Positions 55,034 through 63,685 of a DNA stretch of 64,000 nt are shown here, piece by piece. Source of the DNA: Bacteroidales bacterium (lineage in GTDB: Bacteria; Bacteroidota; Bacteroidia; Bacteroidales; Prolixibacteraceae); contig JAAYDJ010000007.1 in assembly GCA_012729335.1 (NCBI GenBank), positions 124,001-188,000 of the forward strand, written 5' to 3'. The notes under the pieces are model-generated. The model worked only from the letters and a program-made list of their open reading frames with translations. It was not told the origin of the DNA and searched no databases. Both the position numbers and the translations under genes were made by a program. Each line of letters opens with the position of its first letter. The first letter of the stretch is position 1.

Positions 55034-55134
55034 TTCTTAAGCAGTTATACTCTTGCATACAAACTTTACATTGCATTTTGTTTGTGGCAAGACGCGATCG
55101 TAATAGTACCTATAAGAAGTGATCATTTCAGGAT

Positions 55135-56289
55135 TCAGAAGATGTAACTGAAGCGGAGAAAGGCCAGGTTGAGGTGGGTGGAGCCACTGCCGAAGTCTCC
55201 GCTGAAATGCTGCCAGAGGAGTGACAGGTCCACATTTTCGGCCAGTGAGAAATTGAGGGAGGGCCCGGCATAATAGCCTTCCAGGTCGGGGAACCACATG
55301 GCTGCGAGGGTCAGGTTCAACAGTGGCGTGGCCGCCCAGGTGTACTGCCCGAAGGCAGTGAGTTCCGAGAATGCGAGGTGGCGTGCCGACAGGGTAGTGT
55401 TGTACAGGGATGAAAACTCTTGCAAATCAGGTGGATTCGTGCAGTACATGACCTGAACCATCGCCAGGGAGTTGTCCTTCATGGTTTTTTCAAACCCCGT
55501 GGTGGCCAGCAGCATGGTTTTCTCCGGAGCCTCTTTTTTCAACGGTGCGAACAGGGTGGCCTCCCCACGGAACGAAATGGTTCCGATGTTACCCGACCAG
55601 CCGGTGCCGGCCACCACATCCCGGCTTCCGGCGTATCCCCCCAGCAACTGTACATCATACCCTCCATGGTTAAAGCGCCAGAGTCCTGCTGCGGTCACCT
55701 CTCCGGCACGGTTCAGGCTGGCCGCAATCTCCACCACCGACGAAAAGGAGGGGTAGTACTGAATCCTGACGGCATCGCTTCCGGGCTTTTCGGGGTAATC
55801 TACATCAAAAAAGGAGTAGGCATTGAAAATGTCATTGGGATTCCATACCATGGTCTGCCCCCAGTTGATCCGCTGCCGGCCGATACGGATGTCGGTTTTG
55901 CCGGCCTTAATGTCGAGCGACAACCGGTCAAAGGTGGTGTTCAGGAAAAAGGATTTCTCTGTGATCAGGTTCCATGAAAGATCCATTCCACCTGGATCCC
56001 TGGCCGTCAGGACCGCATAACCGGCATCTGCCCTGACCATGTCGCCCGTAAACAACCGGTTCCGGATACCGGCGGTCAACCTGACCTGGTCGCAGATGGT
56101 GAGTTCCAGGTTGAGCCGGTTGTGCAGGAGGTTTTCGTGGACAAATTCCTCTTTGGGTGAACTGAACATTACCGTTTGCAGGGAATGGAGATATCCGCTG
56201 ATGGTCAGGATTTTCTCTTTTTCCTGTGCCCCGCTCCGGAAGGACATCAGCAGCAACACCAAGGCCGGGATCCATCGTACTGGGGTCAT
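55135..56289 (-). CDS. Outer-membrane beta-barrel protein of an ABC export operon, DUF1302-like character
   Basis: A 384-residue protein with a signal peptide (residues 1-21, ending RSGAQ) and dense amphipathic strands ending in the aromatic LRFSYIF, as expected for an outer-membrane barrel. The segment IRIGRQRINWGQTMVWNPND recalls DUF1302-type and related barrel families. Its ATG overlaps the stop of the upstream ATPase gene by four bases, so it is translationally coupled and the last gene of the operon. A role as outer-membrane exit or receiver for the ABC-transported cargo is inferred from that coupling only. Confidence 0.65.
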   Translation of the reverse strand: MTPVRWIPALVLLLMSFRSGAQEKEKILTISGYLHSLQTVMFSSPKEEFVHENLLHNRLNLELTICDQVRLTAGIRNRLFTGDMVRADAGYAVLTARDPGGMDLSWNLITEKSFFLNTTFDRLSLDIKAGKTDIRIGRQRINWGQTMVWNPNDIFNAYSFFDVDYPEKPGSDAVRIQYYPSFSSVVEIAASLNRAGEVTAAGLWRFNHGGYDVQLLGGYAGSRDVVAGTGWSGNIGTISFRGEATLFAPLKKEAPEKTMLLATTGFEKTMKDNSLAMVQVMYCTNPPDLQEFSSLYNTTLSARHLAFSELTAFGQYTWAATPLLNLTLAAMWFPDLEGYYAGPSLNFSLAENVDLSLLWQHFSGDFGSGSTHLNLAFLRFSYIF

Positions 56290-56990
56290 TTCTCCGGAAT
56301 TTCAGGGTTCCTGGTTTCATCCGACACCACGCAGCCGTCTTCCAGGGTGATCACCCTTCGGGCCATTTTGACCACCCTGGGGTCATGGGTAGAAAAAATA
56401 AAGGTAATTTTCTCTTCGTGGTTCAGTTTTTCCATGATTTGCAGCAGGGAGGTTGCTGATTTACCATCGAGGTTGGCGGTGGGTTCGTCGGCCAGCACAT
56501 ATTTAGGTCGTGAGGCCAGGGCCCGGGCGACGGCCACCCTTTGCTGCTGCCCGCCTGAGAGTTTCGCCGGGCGGCTGTGGATGCGGTCAGACAGTCCGAT
56601 GGCCTCAAGCAACTCCAAAGTGCGGGCATCCCGCTCCCGGCGCGCCTTCTTCTGAAGAGCCATGATGAATTCAATGTTCTCACCAGCCGTCAGCACCGGA
56701 ATGAGATTGTATGACTGAAAGACAAAACCAATGTTGTTCAGGCGAAAATCAATCAGCGCTGAAGGCTTCAGTGTCGACAGGTCAGTCCCTCCCACAAGTA
56801 GCTCCCCGGAAGTGGGCTGGTCCAATCCCCCGATCAGGTTCAGCAGCGTCGTCTTTCCTGATCCCGAAGGCCCCACGATAGCCGCAAATTCCCCTTCTTC
56901 AAAGGTGAGGTTCACCCCTTTCACGGCATGCACTTTCACTTCCGATCCGTCATAGATCTTGTGAAGATTTCTGATCTCAATGACATTCAT
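56286..56990 (-). CDS. ABC transporter ATPase, LolD/MacB type
   Basis: A 234-residue nucleotide-binding subunit. It has Walker A GPSGSGKTTLLN (about residues 40-51), Q-loop VFQSYNLIPVLTAGEN, signature LSGGQQQRVAVARAL, Walker B KYVLADEPTANLD and H-loop FIFSTHDPRVV. This is the short LolD/MacB/FtsE-like class that partners FtsX-type permeases, and two such permeases lie directly upstream in the operon. It hydrolyses ATP to drive extraction or export at the inner membrane. Confidence 0.93.
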   Translation of the reverse strand: MNVIEIRNLHKIYDGSEVKVHAVKGVNLTFEEGEFAAIVGPSGSGKTTLLNLIGGLDQPTSGELLVGGTDLSTLKPSALIDFRLNNIGFVFQSYNLIPVLTAGENIEFIMALQKKARRERDARTLELLEAIGLSDRIHSRPAKLSGGQQQRVAVARALASRPKYVLADEPTANLDGKSATSLLQIMEKLNHEEKITFIFSTHDPRVVKMARRVITLEDGCVVSDETRNPEIPEK

Positions 56991-57004
56991 GATGGTGGAT
57001 TTAT

Positions 57005-57032
57005 GATTTCGGAATTAGGAATTCGGATTTCG
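57005..57032. repeat. Heptanucleotide repeat (4 units)
   Basis: GATTTCG, GAATTAG, GAATTCG and GATTTCG in tandem, between the ATPase and permease genes. Confidence 0.65.
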
Positions 57033-57070
57033 CAAATTTTGCTCTATTTTTTATTTCATATCAATCCGAG

Positions 57071-57130
57071 ATCCGCCTTCCACCTTCCGTAATCGTTTTA
57101 ATCCGCCTTCCGCCCTCCGCAATCGTTTTA
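57071..57130. repeat. 30-bp tandem duplication touching the stop codon of a permease gene
   Basis: Two 30-bp units (57071-57100, 57101-57130) start ATCCGCCTTCC and end AATCGTTTTA. Both carry the minus-strand stop trinucleotide of the neighbouring permease; the second holds the active stop. Confidence 0.8.
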
Positions 57131-58555
57131 ATCCGTTCTGAGGGCTTCCAGCGGGTTCATTTTTAAGGCTTTCCGGGCCGGATAAATGGCTGAGAGGATG
57201 CCTGTGAGCATGATCAGCAGACTGGTGATTATGAAAAAAGGCGTATCGATGACCGGGAAGAGGTGGGCGGAAAAGCCCATGGCCTCCAGACCTTCCGAAT
57301 ATTTCACCAGGTTGATGCCGTTTCGGGAGGTAGCGGCAATGACAATTCCAGAAATGGCCATGCCGATGGCTCCACCCGTCACAGAGAGGTAAAGCGATTC
57401 GAGCATGATCATCAAAAAAGTCTTCCGGCGGTTCATGCCGATAGCGGCCAGCATACCCAGCTCGCGGGTACGCTCCAGGACCGCCATGAGCATGGTGTTG
57501 ACGATACCAAAAGCCAGGGCTGCCAGGATCAGGGCCATGAAAACCCCATAAATCTGCTGCATCATATCGGCCAGCATGGCCATGTCGGGCTGGATCTCCT
57601 TCCAGCTGAGCACCTCCACTTCAGGAAACGCCTCCCTGATGGCAGGTACCGCCGTATCGGTCAGTCCGTTCTCCTCCAGGCGGCAGATCAACCGGTGGTA
57701 ACTTTCCACCGGCAGGCCGGTAAGCTGCCTTAACTCCATTTCGGGCACAAACACCGACGAGGCTTCAAACATGTCGTTGTTGGTGCGGAAGACCCCACTG
57801 ATCCGGAAGACCGCACTGGTCTGTATCTCATTCGCATCGAGGAAGGAGAGGACCATCCGCGATCCTTCCCTGAATGACCAGGCCGCCTCCCTGAGCGGAT
57901 ATCCATACTTCCGTTTCTCCTTCGCAGTAAGCAGGCTGTCGAGGGCTGCCGTAAACTTCTTGTCGGTGATAAACCGCCTTCCAAAAAGAGGGGCCACTTT
58001 TTCGGTAAGGGAAACCGGAAATCTGACCCTTTCGTACGCATCCATTTGTTCCGGGGTGAGGATATACCTGATGATGTTGAGCTCTTTGGCCAGCTTTTCA
58101 CCAACCAGCACGGTGTTGAAGCGGGTTTTTGCTTCAAAATAACTCCCGGTGCCGGGGATCACCTTTTCGTGTAGCCTGAACATCCTCTTTTCTTTTTCCA
58201 CGTCGACGCCGTTGATCACCACGCCCACGCTTTTGTTGGCCGTGGAAGCGATGCCGTTGAGGATGATCCTTCCGGTAACCCATTCCACTTCCGGAAAGGT
58301 ATGCAACCGGTTCCTCAGGGAGTCGGGTGCAGGCAGCAGGTTGTTTATGCTGTGGTCACTCCTGAAATCCCTGCTGTTGATGTGGACATGGGAGAGTTCA
58401 ATGTCCACGGCTTCTTCGATGCGCTGTACCACCGAACTGTTCATGGCGGCGATGGTAAAAACGCCGGCAAAAACACCTACGGCCATGGCGGAGATCACCG
58501 TCATGCTCCGGGTGCGGTTGCGCCAAACATTCTTCCAGGCGATGGATGCAATCAT
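57128..58555 (-). CDS. FtsX/LolC-type ABC permease (second of pair)
   Basis: A 475-residue inner-membrane protein with one N-terminal helix, a large periplasmic domain (about residues 40-340) and three C-terminal helices, the MacB/LolC-E layout. The N-terminal SIAWKNVWRNRTRSMTVISA and the C-terminal coupling segment AVLERTRELGMLAAIGMNRR are diagnostic. The start ATG 58555 lies 11 bp after the stop of the first permease; an upstream extension would overlap that gene. With the paralogous permease at 58567-59982 and the ATPase it forms a heterodimeric transporter. Confidence 0.9.
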   Translation of the reverse strand: MIASIAWKNVWRNRTRSMTVISAMAVGVFAGVFTIAAMNSSVVQRIEEAVDIELSHVHINSRDFRSDHSINNLLPAPDSLRNRLHTFPEVEWVTGRIILNGIASTANKSVGVVINGVDVEKEKRMFRLHEKVIPGTGSYFEAKTRFNTVLVGEKLAKELNIIRYILTPEQMDAYERVRFPVSLTEKVAPLFGRRFITDKKFTAALDSLLTAKEKRKYGYPLREAAWSFREGSRMVLSFLDANEIQTSAVFRISGVFRTNNDMFEASSVFVPEMELRQLTGLPVESYHRLICRLEENGLTDTAVPAIREAFPEVEVLSWKEIQPDMAMLADMMQQIYGVFMALILAALAFGIVNTMLMAVLERTRELGMLAAIGMNRRKTFLMIMLESLYLSVTGGAIGMAISGIVIAATSRNGINLVKYSEGLEAMGFSAHLFPVIDTPFFIITSLLIMLTGILSAIYPARKALKMNPLEALRTD

Positions 58556-58566
58556 AAAGGTTTTAT

Positions 58567-59982
58567 TTACGCCCTTAGGGCGGCTATAGCTTTGATAGTT
58601 AATATTTTGCGGATGCTGTAAGCCAGGGCAGTCAGGATGATGAGCAGTACCACTGCCACCTGCCACAGGTAATAGGTTTCGGGCAGCAGGGTAGGCATCA
58701 CAGGATCAAAGCCATAATCCTCATACATGCGTGCCCAGTCGCCGGTAAACCGGATGGGATGGAAATGGAGCCTGATGACCACGGGAAGGGAGGCCAATAC
58801 CCCCGCCACGATTCCCAGGAGACCGGTCATAACCATTTCGAGGGCAAAAATTCTGGCCAGCCTGACCTTCTGCATCCCGACGGCGATCAGCATGCCGAAT
58901 TCCCTGCGCCGCTCCGCCAGCATCATCAGCACCGTGCCGAAAACCCCAAAGGCAATAACCAGGTAGAGGATCCCGATCATGATGGCGCCACTGCGGTTGT
59001 CTGCTTCCATCTGATTGATGATCAGGGCATTTAGTTTGTGCCAGGTGACGACTGTCAGCGGTTCCTTCAGCTGCCTGTTAAGCCTTTCCGCTGTAGCCAG
59101 CATGGACTTGTCGTCTTTGTCGCGGATCATGATCACCGCGGAAGTGGCCATGCCGGGAGCAGCAAAGAGTTCACGTGCGGCCTCCAACGGCATGTAGATG
59201 ATCCGGTTGTCGATATCGGGCGCCGGCAGCTTAACCACTCCGGCTACCACAAACTTTCCGGCTGCGGAAGTACCGTGGTAACCCTGGCCAATCAGTACCA
59301 GGGTGTCGCCCTGGTTGGCTTTCAGATACCGCGAGAGGCCGTTGCCGATAAGGACTCCCCGGGATTCCGCGGAATCGAGATAGTTGTTGGGGAACACCGC
59401 ATGACGGCGCAATGCACGCATCACTGTGCCTGAATCCCCGGTATCGATGTCCAGGTCGGCGAACAGCCGCCCCGTCCCCGTCCAGGATTCGCCGGAAAAG
59501 AGGTCAAGTAGCCCTTTCGTCCGGGAAGGGAGGGGCTCGTTCTTTAATCCTTCGACGGCTTCAGGGGTCAGCCTGAACCGCACCAGCCGGTTTCTTATTC
59601 CGGAGATATGGTCTTCTCCTTCGGGATCCACCCCCATCACCATGACTCCCTGCGTGGTACTGCCCGCGGCAGCCAGGGCAAAGGCTTCAAAACGGGGAAC
59701 CAGGGCGTCTGCATTGGGATCGGAAAGGATCTGCTCCTCCAGGGCTGGAGAGAGTTCAAAACTGTTGTCGGTGACAGGCTCGTCGAAATAGTCGCGGTGT
59801 TGTAACTGGAGGTATCCCGAATAGGACTCAACCACGTTCATGAAAATCTGCCGGTAGGTTCCCAACTGGAACGACCGCATCACCAAGGCAAAAAAGACGG
59901 CGAAAAAGACCGACGCTGCGGTGATCAGTGTCCGGCGCCGGTTCCGCCACAGGTTCCTCCAGGCAAGTTTCCAGTCGTTCAT
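58567..59982 (-). CDS. FtsX/LolC-type ABC permease (first of pair)
   Basis: A 471-residue protein of the same type as its neighbour. The N-terminal KLAWRNLWRNRRRTLITAAS precedes the first helix. A periplasmic domain spans about residues 45-315, and three C-terminal helices follow with the segment MLAERRREFGMLIAVGMQKV between two of them. The two permeases are similar at both ends but diverged in the periplasmic domain, which suggests an asymmetric LolC/LolE-like pair. Lipoprotein or lipid handling is the usual task of this class; the cargo is not visible. Confidence 0.9.
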   Translation of the reverse strand: MNDWKLAWRNLWRNRRRTLITAASVFFAVFFALVMRSFQLGTYRQIFMNVVESYSGYLQLQHRDYFDEPVTDNSFELSPALEEQILSDPNADALVPRFEAFALAAAGSTTQGVMVMGVDPEGEDHISGIRNRLVRFRLTPEAVEGLKNEPLPSRTKGLLDLFSGESWTGTGRLFADLDIDTGDSGTVMRALRRHAVFPNNYLDSAESRGVLIGNGLSRYLKANQGDTLVLIGQGYHGTSAAGKFVVAGVVKLPAPDIDNRIIYMPLEAARELFAAPGMATSAVIMIRDKDDKSMLATAERLNRQLKEPLTVVTWHKLNALIINQMEADNRSGAIMIGILYLVIAFGVFGTVLMMLAERRREFGMLIAVGMQKVRLARIFALEMVMTGLLGIVAGVLASLPVVIRLHFHPIRFTGDWARMYEDYGFDPVMPTLLPETYYLWQVAVVLLIILTALAYSIRKILTIKAIAALRA

Positions 59983-59984
59983 GG

Positions 59985-60012
59985 GATTTCGGATTTCGGA
60001 TTTCGGAATACG
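59985..60012. repeat. Heptanucleotide repeat (4 units)
   Basis: Three GATTTCG units and one GAATACG unit in tandem, immediately upstream of the first permease start. The same motif occurs at 57005-57032. Confidence 0.7.
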
Positions 60013-60032
60013 GATTTAAACGCCTTCCGGTA

Positions 60033-60860
60033 TCACTTTACATTTTTCATGTTTTGTTGTGAAAAAAAGGATTCCTGAAGGGGAATGTTGAATTTCATTT
60101 CCCTGATTTCCAGTATAGTTTTATTTCCGGGAGTGTCGGCCGGCAGGAGCTCTATCCGTGAGGGCAGCAGCCTGCCGGCCATGATCTTCAGCTCTGAGGC
60201 CTTTTCGGTTCGTACCAGGATGTGGTCTTCGTCATATAACTCAGCCTTCATGACGATATACTCGTTTTTATCCACCCACCATACCTGGCGACTCCACAGG
60301 ACATCGGCATCCTCCCGTGCCTCCATAACAATTCGTAAGCAGGGGCGCCCTTCAATCTTCTCCTCCCCCAGCAGGGAATGGGAGTAATCATTGACCACCG
60401 ATGATTCCCTGAGGAGGTCATCGTTGGTGTAGTCGGAACCCATCCACCCCTGCGACATCATCGAAGGGGGAAGCTTGATGAGCCGGCTGATGGTAGGATT
60501 CCAACTCCACATTTCCGGTCCTCTTTTCAGAAAGGTCTGCCCCCTTTCACGGGCAGGCGCCGTGATCAGAGTGAGGGTGAATTCTTCCTCCAGTGACCAG
60601 GATTTAAATTCTATGGTGCGCTGCCATGTTGGCCTGACGACCGTCATAGTCATCACCGAATACCCCGATTTCTCCCCGTTAAATTTCTCATCGGCCTTCC
60701 TGGCGATTTCCCGGGCCGTCAACTCTTGCCCGGTAGCGCAAAAGCATGTTCCCACACTGACCAGAAGGAGGCCAACTCCATGAACCACTTTCGCCCTCAG
60801 CGGGTCCTTGGTTGTCTTATGCCAGCTCGTCAACAGGCTGATCATCTTGTCATGCGTCAT
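60033..60860 (-). CDS. LolA-like outer-membrane lipoprotein-sorting family protein
   Basis: A 275-residue protein with an N-terminal signal or anchor (about residues 24-44) and a LolA/LppX-like half-barrel of the outer membrane lipoprotein-sorting type. Diagnostic segments are WQRTIEFKSWSLEEEFTLTL, GQTFLKRGPEMWSWNPTISR, LPPSMMSQGWMGSDYTNDDL and REDADVLWSRQVWWVDKNEY. Such proteins carry hydrophobic cargo through the periplasm and are found with RND or ABC exporters. ATG 60860 is chosen; an earlier frame runs into the SDR gene. It lies between the SDR gene and the permease genes, so it is probably the periplasmic carrier of the system. Confidence 0.85.
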   Translation of the reverse strand: MTHDKMISLLTSWHKTTKDPLRAKVVHGVGLLLVSVGTCFCATGQELTAREIARKADEKFNGEKSGYSVMTMTVVRPTWQRTIEFKSWSLEEEFTLTLITAPARERGQTFLKRGPEMWSWNPTISRLIKLPPSMMSQGWMGSDYTNDDLLRESSVVNDYSHSLLGEEKIEGRPCLRIVMEAREDADVLWSRQVWWVDKNEYIVMKAELYDEDHILVRTEKASELKIMAGRLLPSRIELLPADTPGNKTILEIREMKFNIPLQESFFSQQNMKNVK

Positions 60861-60898
60861 AATGCTATATGAAAGTCCAGTGATCGATCCATTAAGTT

Positions 60899-61717
60899 TT
60901 AATTGTTCCTCCTGCGGAATTGCTCCTGGTGATGCAGGATCAGCCACTCTACCAACCTGGGGGAAAGGGGCTGGACCAGAGACAACAGTTTCCCCGGAAG
61001 GGAAAGTACGGTGATGTATTTTCTTCTGATAATATTCCTGACCACCGCCCTGGCCACCCTTTCTTTTGTCTGTAAGATGCTTCCGCTTCTGGGCTGAAGA
61101 ACAACCTTTGACCCATCGGCAGCAATGGTCTCCTTCCCAGGATCATTTTCAGTGTACCCGACATAAACCAGTCCAATGTGGATCCCATTTCCGGCTTCTT
61201 CGATCCGGAGGGATTCTGCCAGGGCTTTTAACGCCATCTTGGAGCTACAGTAAGCTGATAGATTGGGAAGTCCCCTGATACCCGCCACGCTGGAAATAAA
61301 GACTATACTCCCCCTGGTGGCCCTCAATCCGGGTATGGCGGCTATGGTCGGGCTGGCTGTCCCTGAGATGTTACTTTCAAAGATAAGTTTGAATACCTCA
61401 GGATTAAGGTCCGCCATATTGCCGCGCATAGATATCCCCACATTGTTGACCAGGATATCCAGCTTCCCAAATCTTCTCAGGGCCTCAGTGATGAGCAGCT
61501 TTCCCCCATCGGTGGTGGAAACGTCGCAGCAAACTGCACTGATGCGGTCGTGGATGGTTTTTATCTCCTCTTCTGCCAGGGAGAGCCTTTCCTGGTTACG
61601 GCCGTTCACCACCACCGAGGCTCCCTGGCGGGCCAGTTCCATCGCGATCGCTTTCCCGATTCCGCGGCTGGAACCAGTGACTATGGCCACTTTTCCCTCC
61701 AGTTGACGAATTTTCAT
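60899..61717 (-). CDS. Short-chain dehydrogenase/reductase
   Basis: A 272-residue classical SDR. It has the cofactor loop TGSSRGIGKAIA (residues 14-25), NNVG at about 90-93, the catalytic Ser in FISSVAG and the active-site pair Tyr-x-x-x-Lys in SAYCSSKMALKAL. A basic residue after the first strand (NGRNQERL) suggests NADP preference. The C-terminal extension (about residues 230-272) is longer than minimal SDRs, with a hydrophobic segment ITVLSLPGKLLSLVQPL that could bind membranes. The start overlaps the CPBP gene stop (ATGA). The substrate may be a lipid or its precursor; this is inferred from the operon. Confidence 0.85.
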   Translation of the reverse strand: MKIRQLEGKVAIVTGSSRGIGKAIAMELARQGASVVVNGRNQERLSLAEEEIKTIHDRISAVCCDVSTTDGGKLLITEALRRFGKLDILVNNVGISMRGNMADLNPEVFKLIFESNISGTASPTIAAIPGLRATRGSIVFISSVAGIRGLPNLSAYCSSKMALKALAESLRIEEAGNGIHIGLVYVGYTENDPGKETIAADGSKVVLQPRSGSILQTKERVARAVVRNIIRRKYITVLSLPGKLLSLVQPLSPRLVEWLILHHQEQFRRRNN

Positions 61718-62466
61718 TGCTCAGACTTTACATAAACCATATCAGGATGAAATTTCAGCGCAGCAAAACTGTTGGTCAAGGCCATGGCCAAATGGACAAA
61801 GAAGGCAATCCAGATGGTTCCGGAGGTCAGTGTCAGCAGGCATAATACCAATCCGAGAGGAAGAGCTCCGAGGGTTTCCCTTAGTCCTTTGGGAATATGG
61901 GTAGTGGCGTACAAAGCCAGGTTTACGGCGATGGCTGGCCAAACCCCCAGGTGAGCGGCAAGGGGGAACAGGAGGATCCCCCTGAAGAGAAATTCATAGG
62001 CCAGCAAATAGAACACCCAACCTGCCGCGTTCACAATGGCTATCTGAGGCGTCCATATCTTTGCCCTGATCTGGGGATATTGATCCAGGTTCTCAGGCCT
62101 GGAGGCATTCATATAGCCGACTACTGCCATGACCGTCCCCAGCCCCAGGATCCAGAACAGCGAATACAAGGCGGTGGCAGTCCGGAAAGTCAGCCCAAAA
62201 TCACGCAGGGTATAGCCGGGCATCAGGGTCACTCCGAGGATAGCGGGAATTACTCCCAACGCCAGAAATCCTACACCCCGGCAGAAGGTGATGTGCATCG
62301 CCGAATCCCAGCCACCTGGGAAACGGCGGTAAAAGTAAGCCTTCACTTTTTCCGACCGGAAAGTGAACCAGTAAAGGATAAAACAAAGGGTGACCAACAA
62401 AAGGGGCAATACCAATGTAATATCTCCCTCCTGCCATGAAAGGTCAGGTTGTAAGGTTATGTTCAT
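61714..62466 (-). CDS. CPBP-type intramembrane protease family membrane protein
   Basis: A 250-residue protein with about seven hydrophobic segments. The CPBP/Abi core has an Glu-x-x-x-Arg motif in LAYEFLFRGILLFPL; the usual double Glu is here Tyr-Glu. A downstream His lies in NLALYATTHIPKG and the last motif is in IWIAFFVHLAMALTN. The ATG at 62466 overlaps the TGA of the upstream epimerase gene. The family includes prenyl-protein proteases and immunity proteins; what it processes here is unknown. The longer frame above 62466 belongs to the epimerase gene. Confidence 0.8.
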   Translation of the reverse strand: MNITLQPDLSWQEGDITLVLPLLLVTLCFILYWFTFRSEKVKAYFYRRFPGGWDSAMHITFCRGVGFLALGVIPAILGVTLMPGYTLRDFGLTFRTATALYSLFWILGLGTVMAVVGYMNASRPENLDQYPQIRAKIWTPQIAIVNAAGWVFYLLAYEFLFRGILLFPLAAHLGVWPAIAVNLALYATTHIPKGLRETLGALPLGLVLCLLTLTSGTIWIAFFVHLAMALTNSFAALKFHPDMVYVKSEQ

Positions 62467-63449
62467 TGTTTTGTTTTTAGGTAACCAGACTGGATAAACC
62501 ATTTGTAGCACTCATTGATGGCCGTGTCGATGCTGGTCTGGGGCATGGAGAGTTCCCTGACAGCTTTCTCTGATGAAACATACTGTTTTTCGCAGGAAAT
62601 CAAGGCCATAGGGTAGGATATCATAGGTGGTTTACCGGTTAACCTGCCGTATAGGTCTCCCGCCATGCCGGCGGCTTTCACCATCCAGCAGGGAACAGAA
62701 ATACGGGGGGGACGGCGGTGTACAATTCCCGCCACTTTCATGAAGAAATCATGGTAAGTGAGATTTTCGTTGCCGGCAACATAATACTCTCCGATTTCAC
62801 CTTGTTCTAAACTGTTGACGATGGCTGCGGCCACATCCCCGGCATAGATGTAATTGCGCCCCCCTTTGGTGTAAAATTTCAGCCTGCCTTCAGCCAGGGT
62901 CAGGATCATCTTTCCGGAACCGGGCACTGTATCCCACGGGCCTATCATAAAAGTGGGAAGAATAGCCAGTGCAGGCAATCCCCGGCTTTTCACCGCTTCC
63001 AACACCAGATTTAACGCCTCATATTTTGAATCGATGTAATCGAGTCCGAACCTGGCTCCCGGAAAGCGTTGATTTCCTGTTGGGCTTCCGGCCGTATTTA
63101 CAGAACTCGCAGAGCCTACATATACCATGCGTCGCACGCCATGGTTCAGTACCTGCCCGATAACATTCAGTGTCCCCTCCACGTTGATCTTTCTGACCAC
63201 TTCCGACCGGGCAGGCCATATGGCCGTGGAAGCGGCAGCATGCACCACCATATCCGCTCCCGAAAACGCGCGATCCAGACTTTCCGGTACCAGAATGTCT
63301 CCGTAAAACCGCCGGATGGGTAATCCCCCGAGGGAGGAGGCCCGCGATGAAGGATGAATGAGAACATGCACCTCCACCCCCCTGGCAATGAGTAAACGTA
63401 CCACCTGGCTGCCAAGCATGCCGTCTGCCCCTGTTACAAGCACTTGCAT
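62463..63449 (-). CDS. NAD(P)-dependent epimerase/reductase (extended SDR, dihydroflavonol-reductase-like)
   Basis: A 328-residue extended SDR with the cofactor loop VTGADGMLGSQVVRLL (residues 5-20), an HAAA segment in VVHAAASTAIWP, NVEGTLNVI and catalytic Tyr-x-x-x-Lys in LDYIDSKYEALNL. It resembles dihydroflavonol-4-reductase/HpnA-like and 3-beta-hydroxysteroid dehydrogenase-like enzymes that act on hydroxyl or keto groups of isoprenoid, sugar or ketone substrates. It is the first gene of the leftward eight-gene operon and is coupled by ATGA overlap to the CPBP gene. The substrate is unknown. Confidence 0.82.
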   Translation of the reverse strand: MQVLVTGADGMLGSQVVRLLIARGVEVHVLIHPSSRASSLGGLPIRRFYGDILVPESLDRAFSGADMVVHAAASTAIWPARSEVVRKINVEGTLNVIGQVLNHGVRRMVYVGSASSVNTAGSPTGNQRFPGARFGLDYIDSKYEALNLVLEAVKSRGLPALAILPTFMIGPWDTVPGSGKMILTLAEGRLKFYTKGGRNYIYAGDVAAAIVNSLEQGEIGEYYVAGNENLTYHDFFMKVAGIVHRRPPRISVPCWMVKAAGMAGDLYGRLTGKPPMISYPMALISCEKQYVSSEKAVRELSMPQTSIDTAINECYKWFIQSGYLKTKQ

Positions 63450-63472
63450 AGCCGGTTTCTTTCCCCCTAAGT

Positions 63473-63480
63473 TAAAGATA
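63473..63480 (-). promoter_or_regulatory. Possible -7 element of the eight-gene operon
   Basis: The minus strand reads TATCTTTA, one mismatch from TAnnTTTG, 23 bp before the epimerase start. No -33 TTTG was found at the right distance. Confidence 0.3.
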
Positions 63481-63664
63481 TTTTCTTTGCAACATAAAGT
63501 AATCTTGCATTGACCATTTTGTGTGAGATGGACGCTCAGGCTGCCGAAGGTTTCCCTCTTTCCGTCATTTCCATTAACGCTTCAGTGGTACCGCCGGTTA
63601 ACGGCTGTCGGGAGGTTTTTTTCTGAATTAGTCAGGTGCATGCCCTTTCAACCGGAAAGATTTG

Positions 63665-63672
63665 TATTTTTG
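63665..63672 (+). promoter_or_regulatory. -7 promoter element of the sulfatase gene
   Basis: TATTTTTG matches TAnnTTTG exactly, 13 bp before ATG 63686. Confidence 0.45.
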
Positions 63673-63685
63673 AAAAAACCATCTT

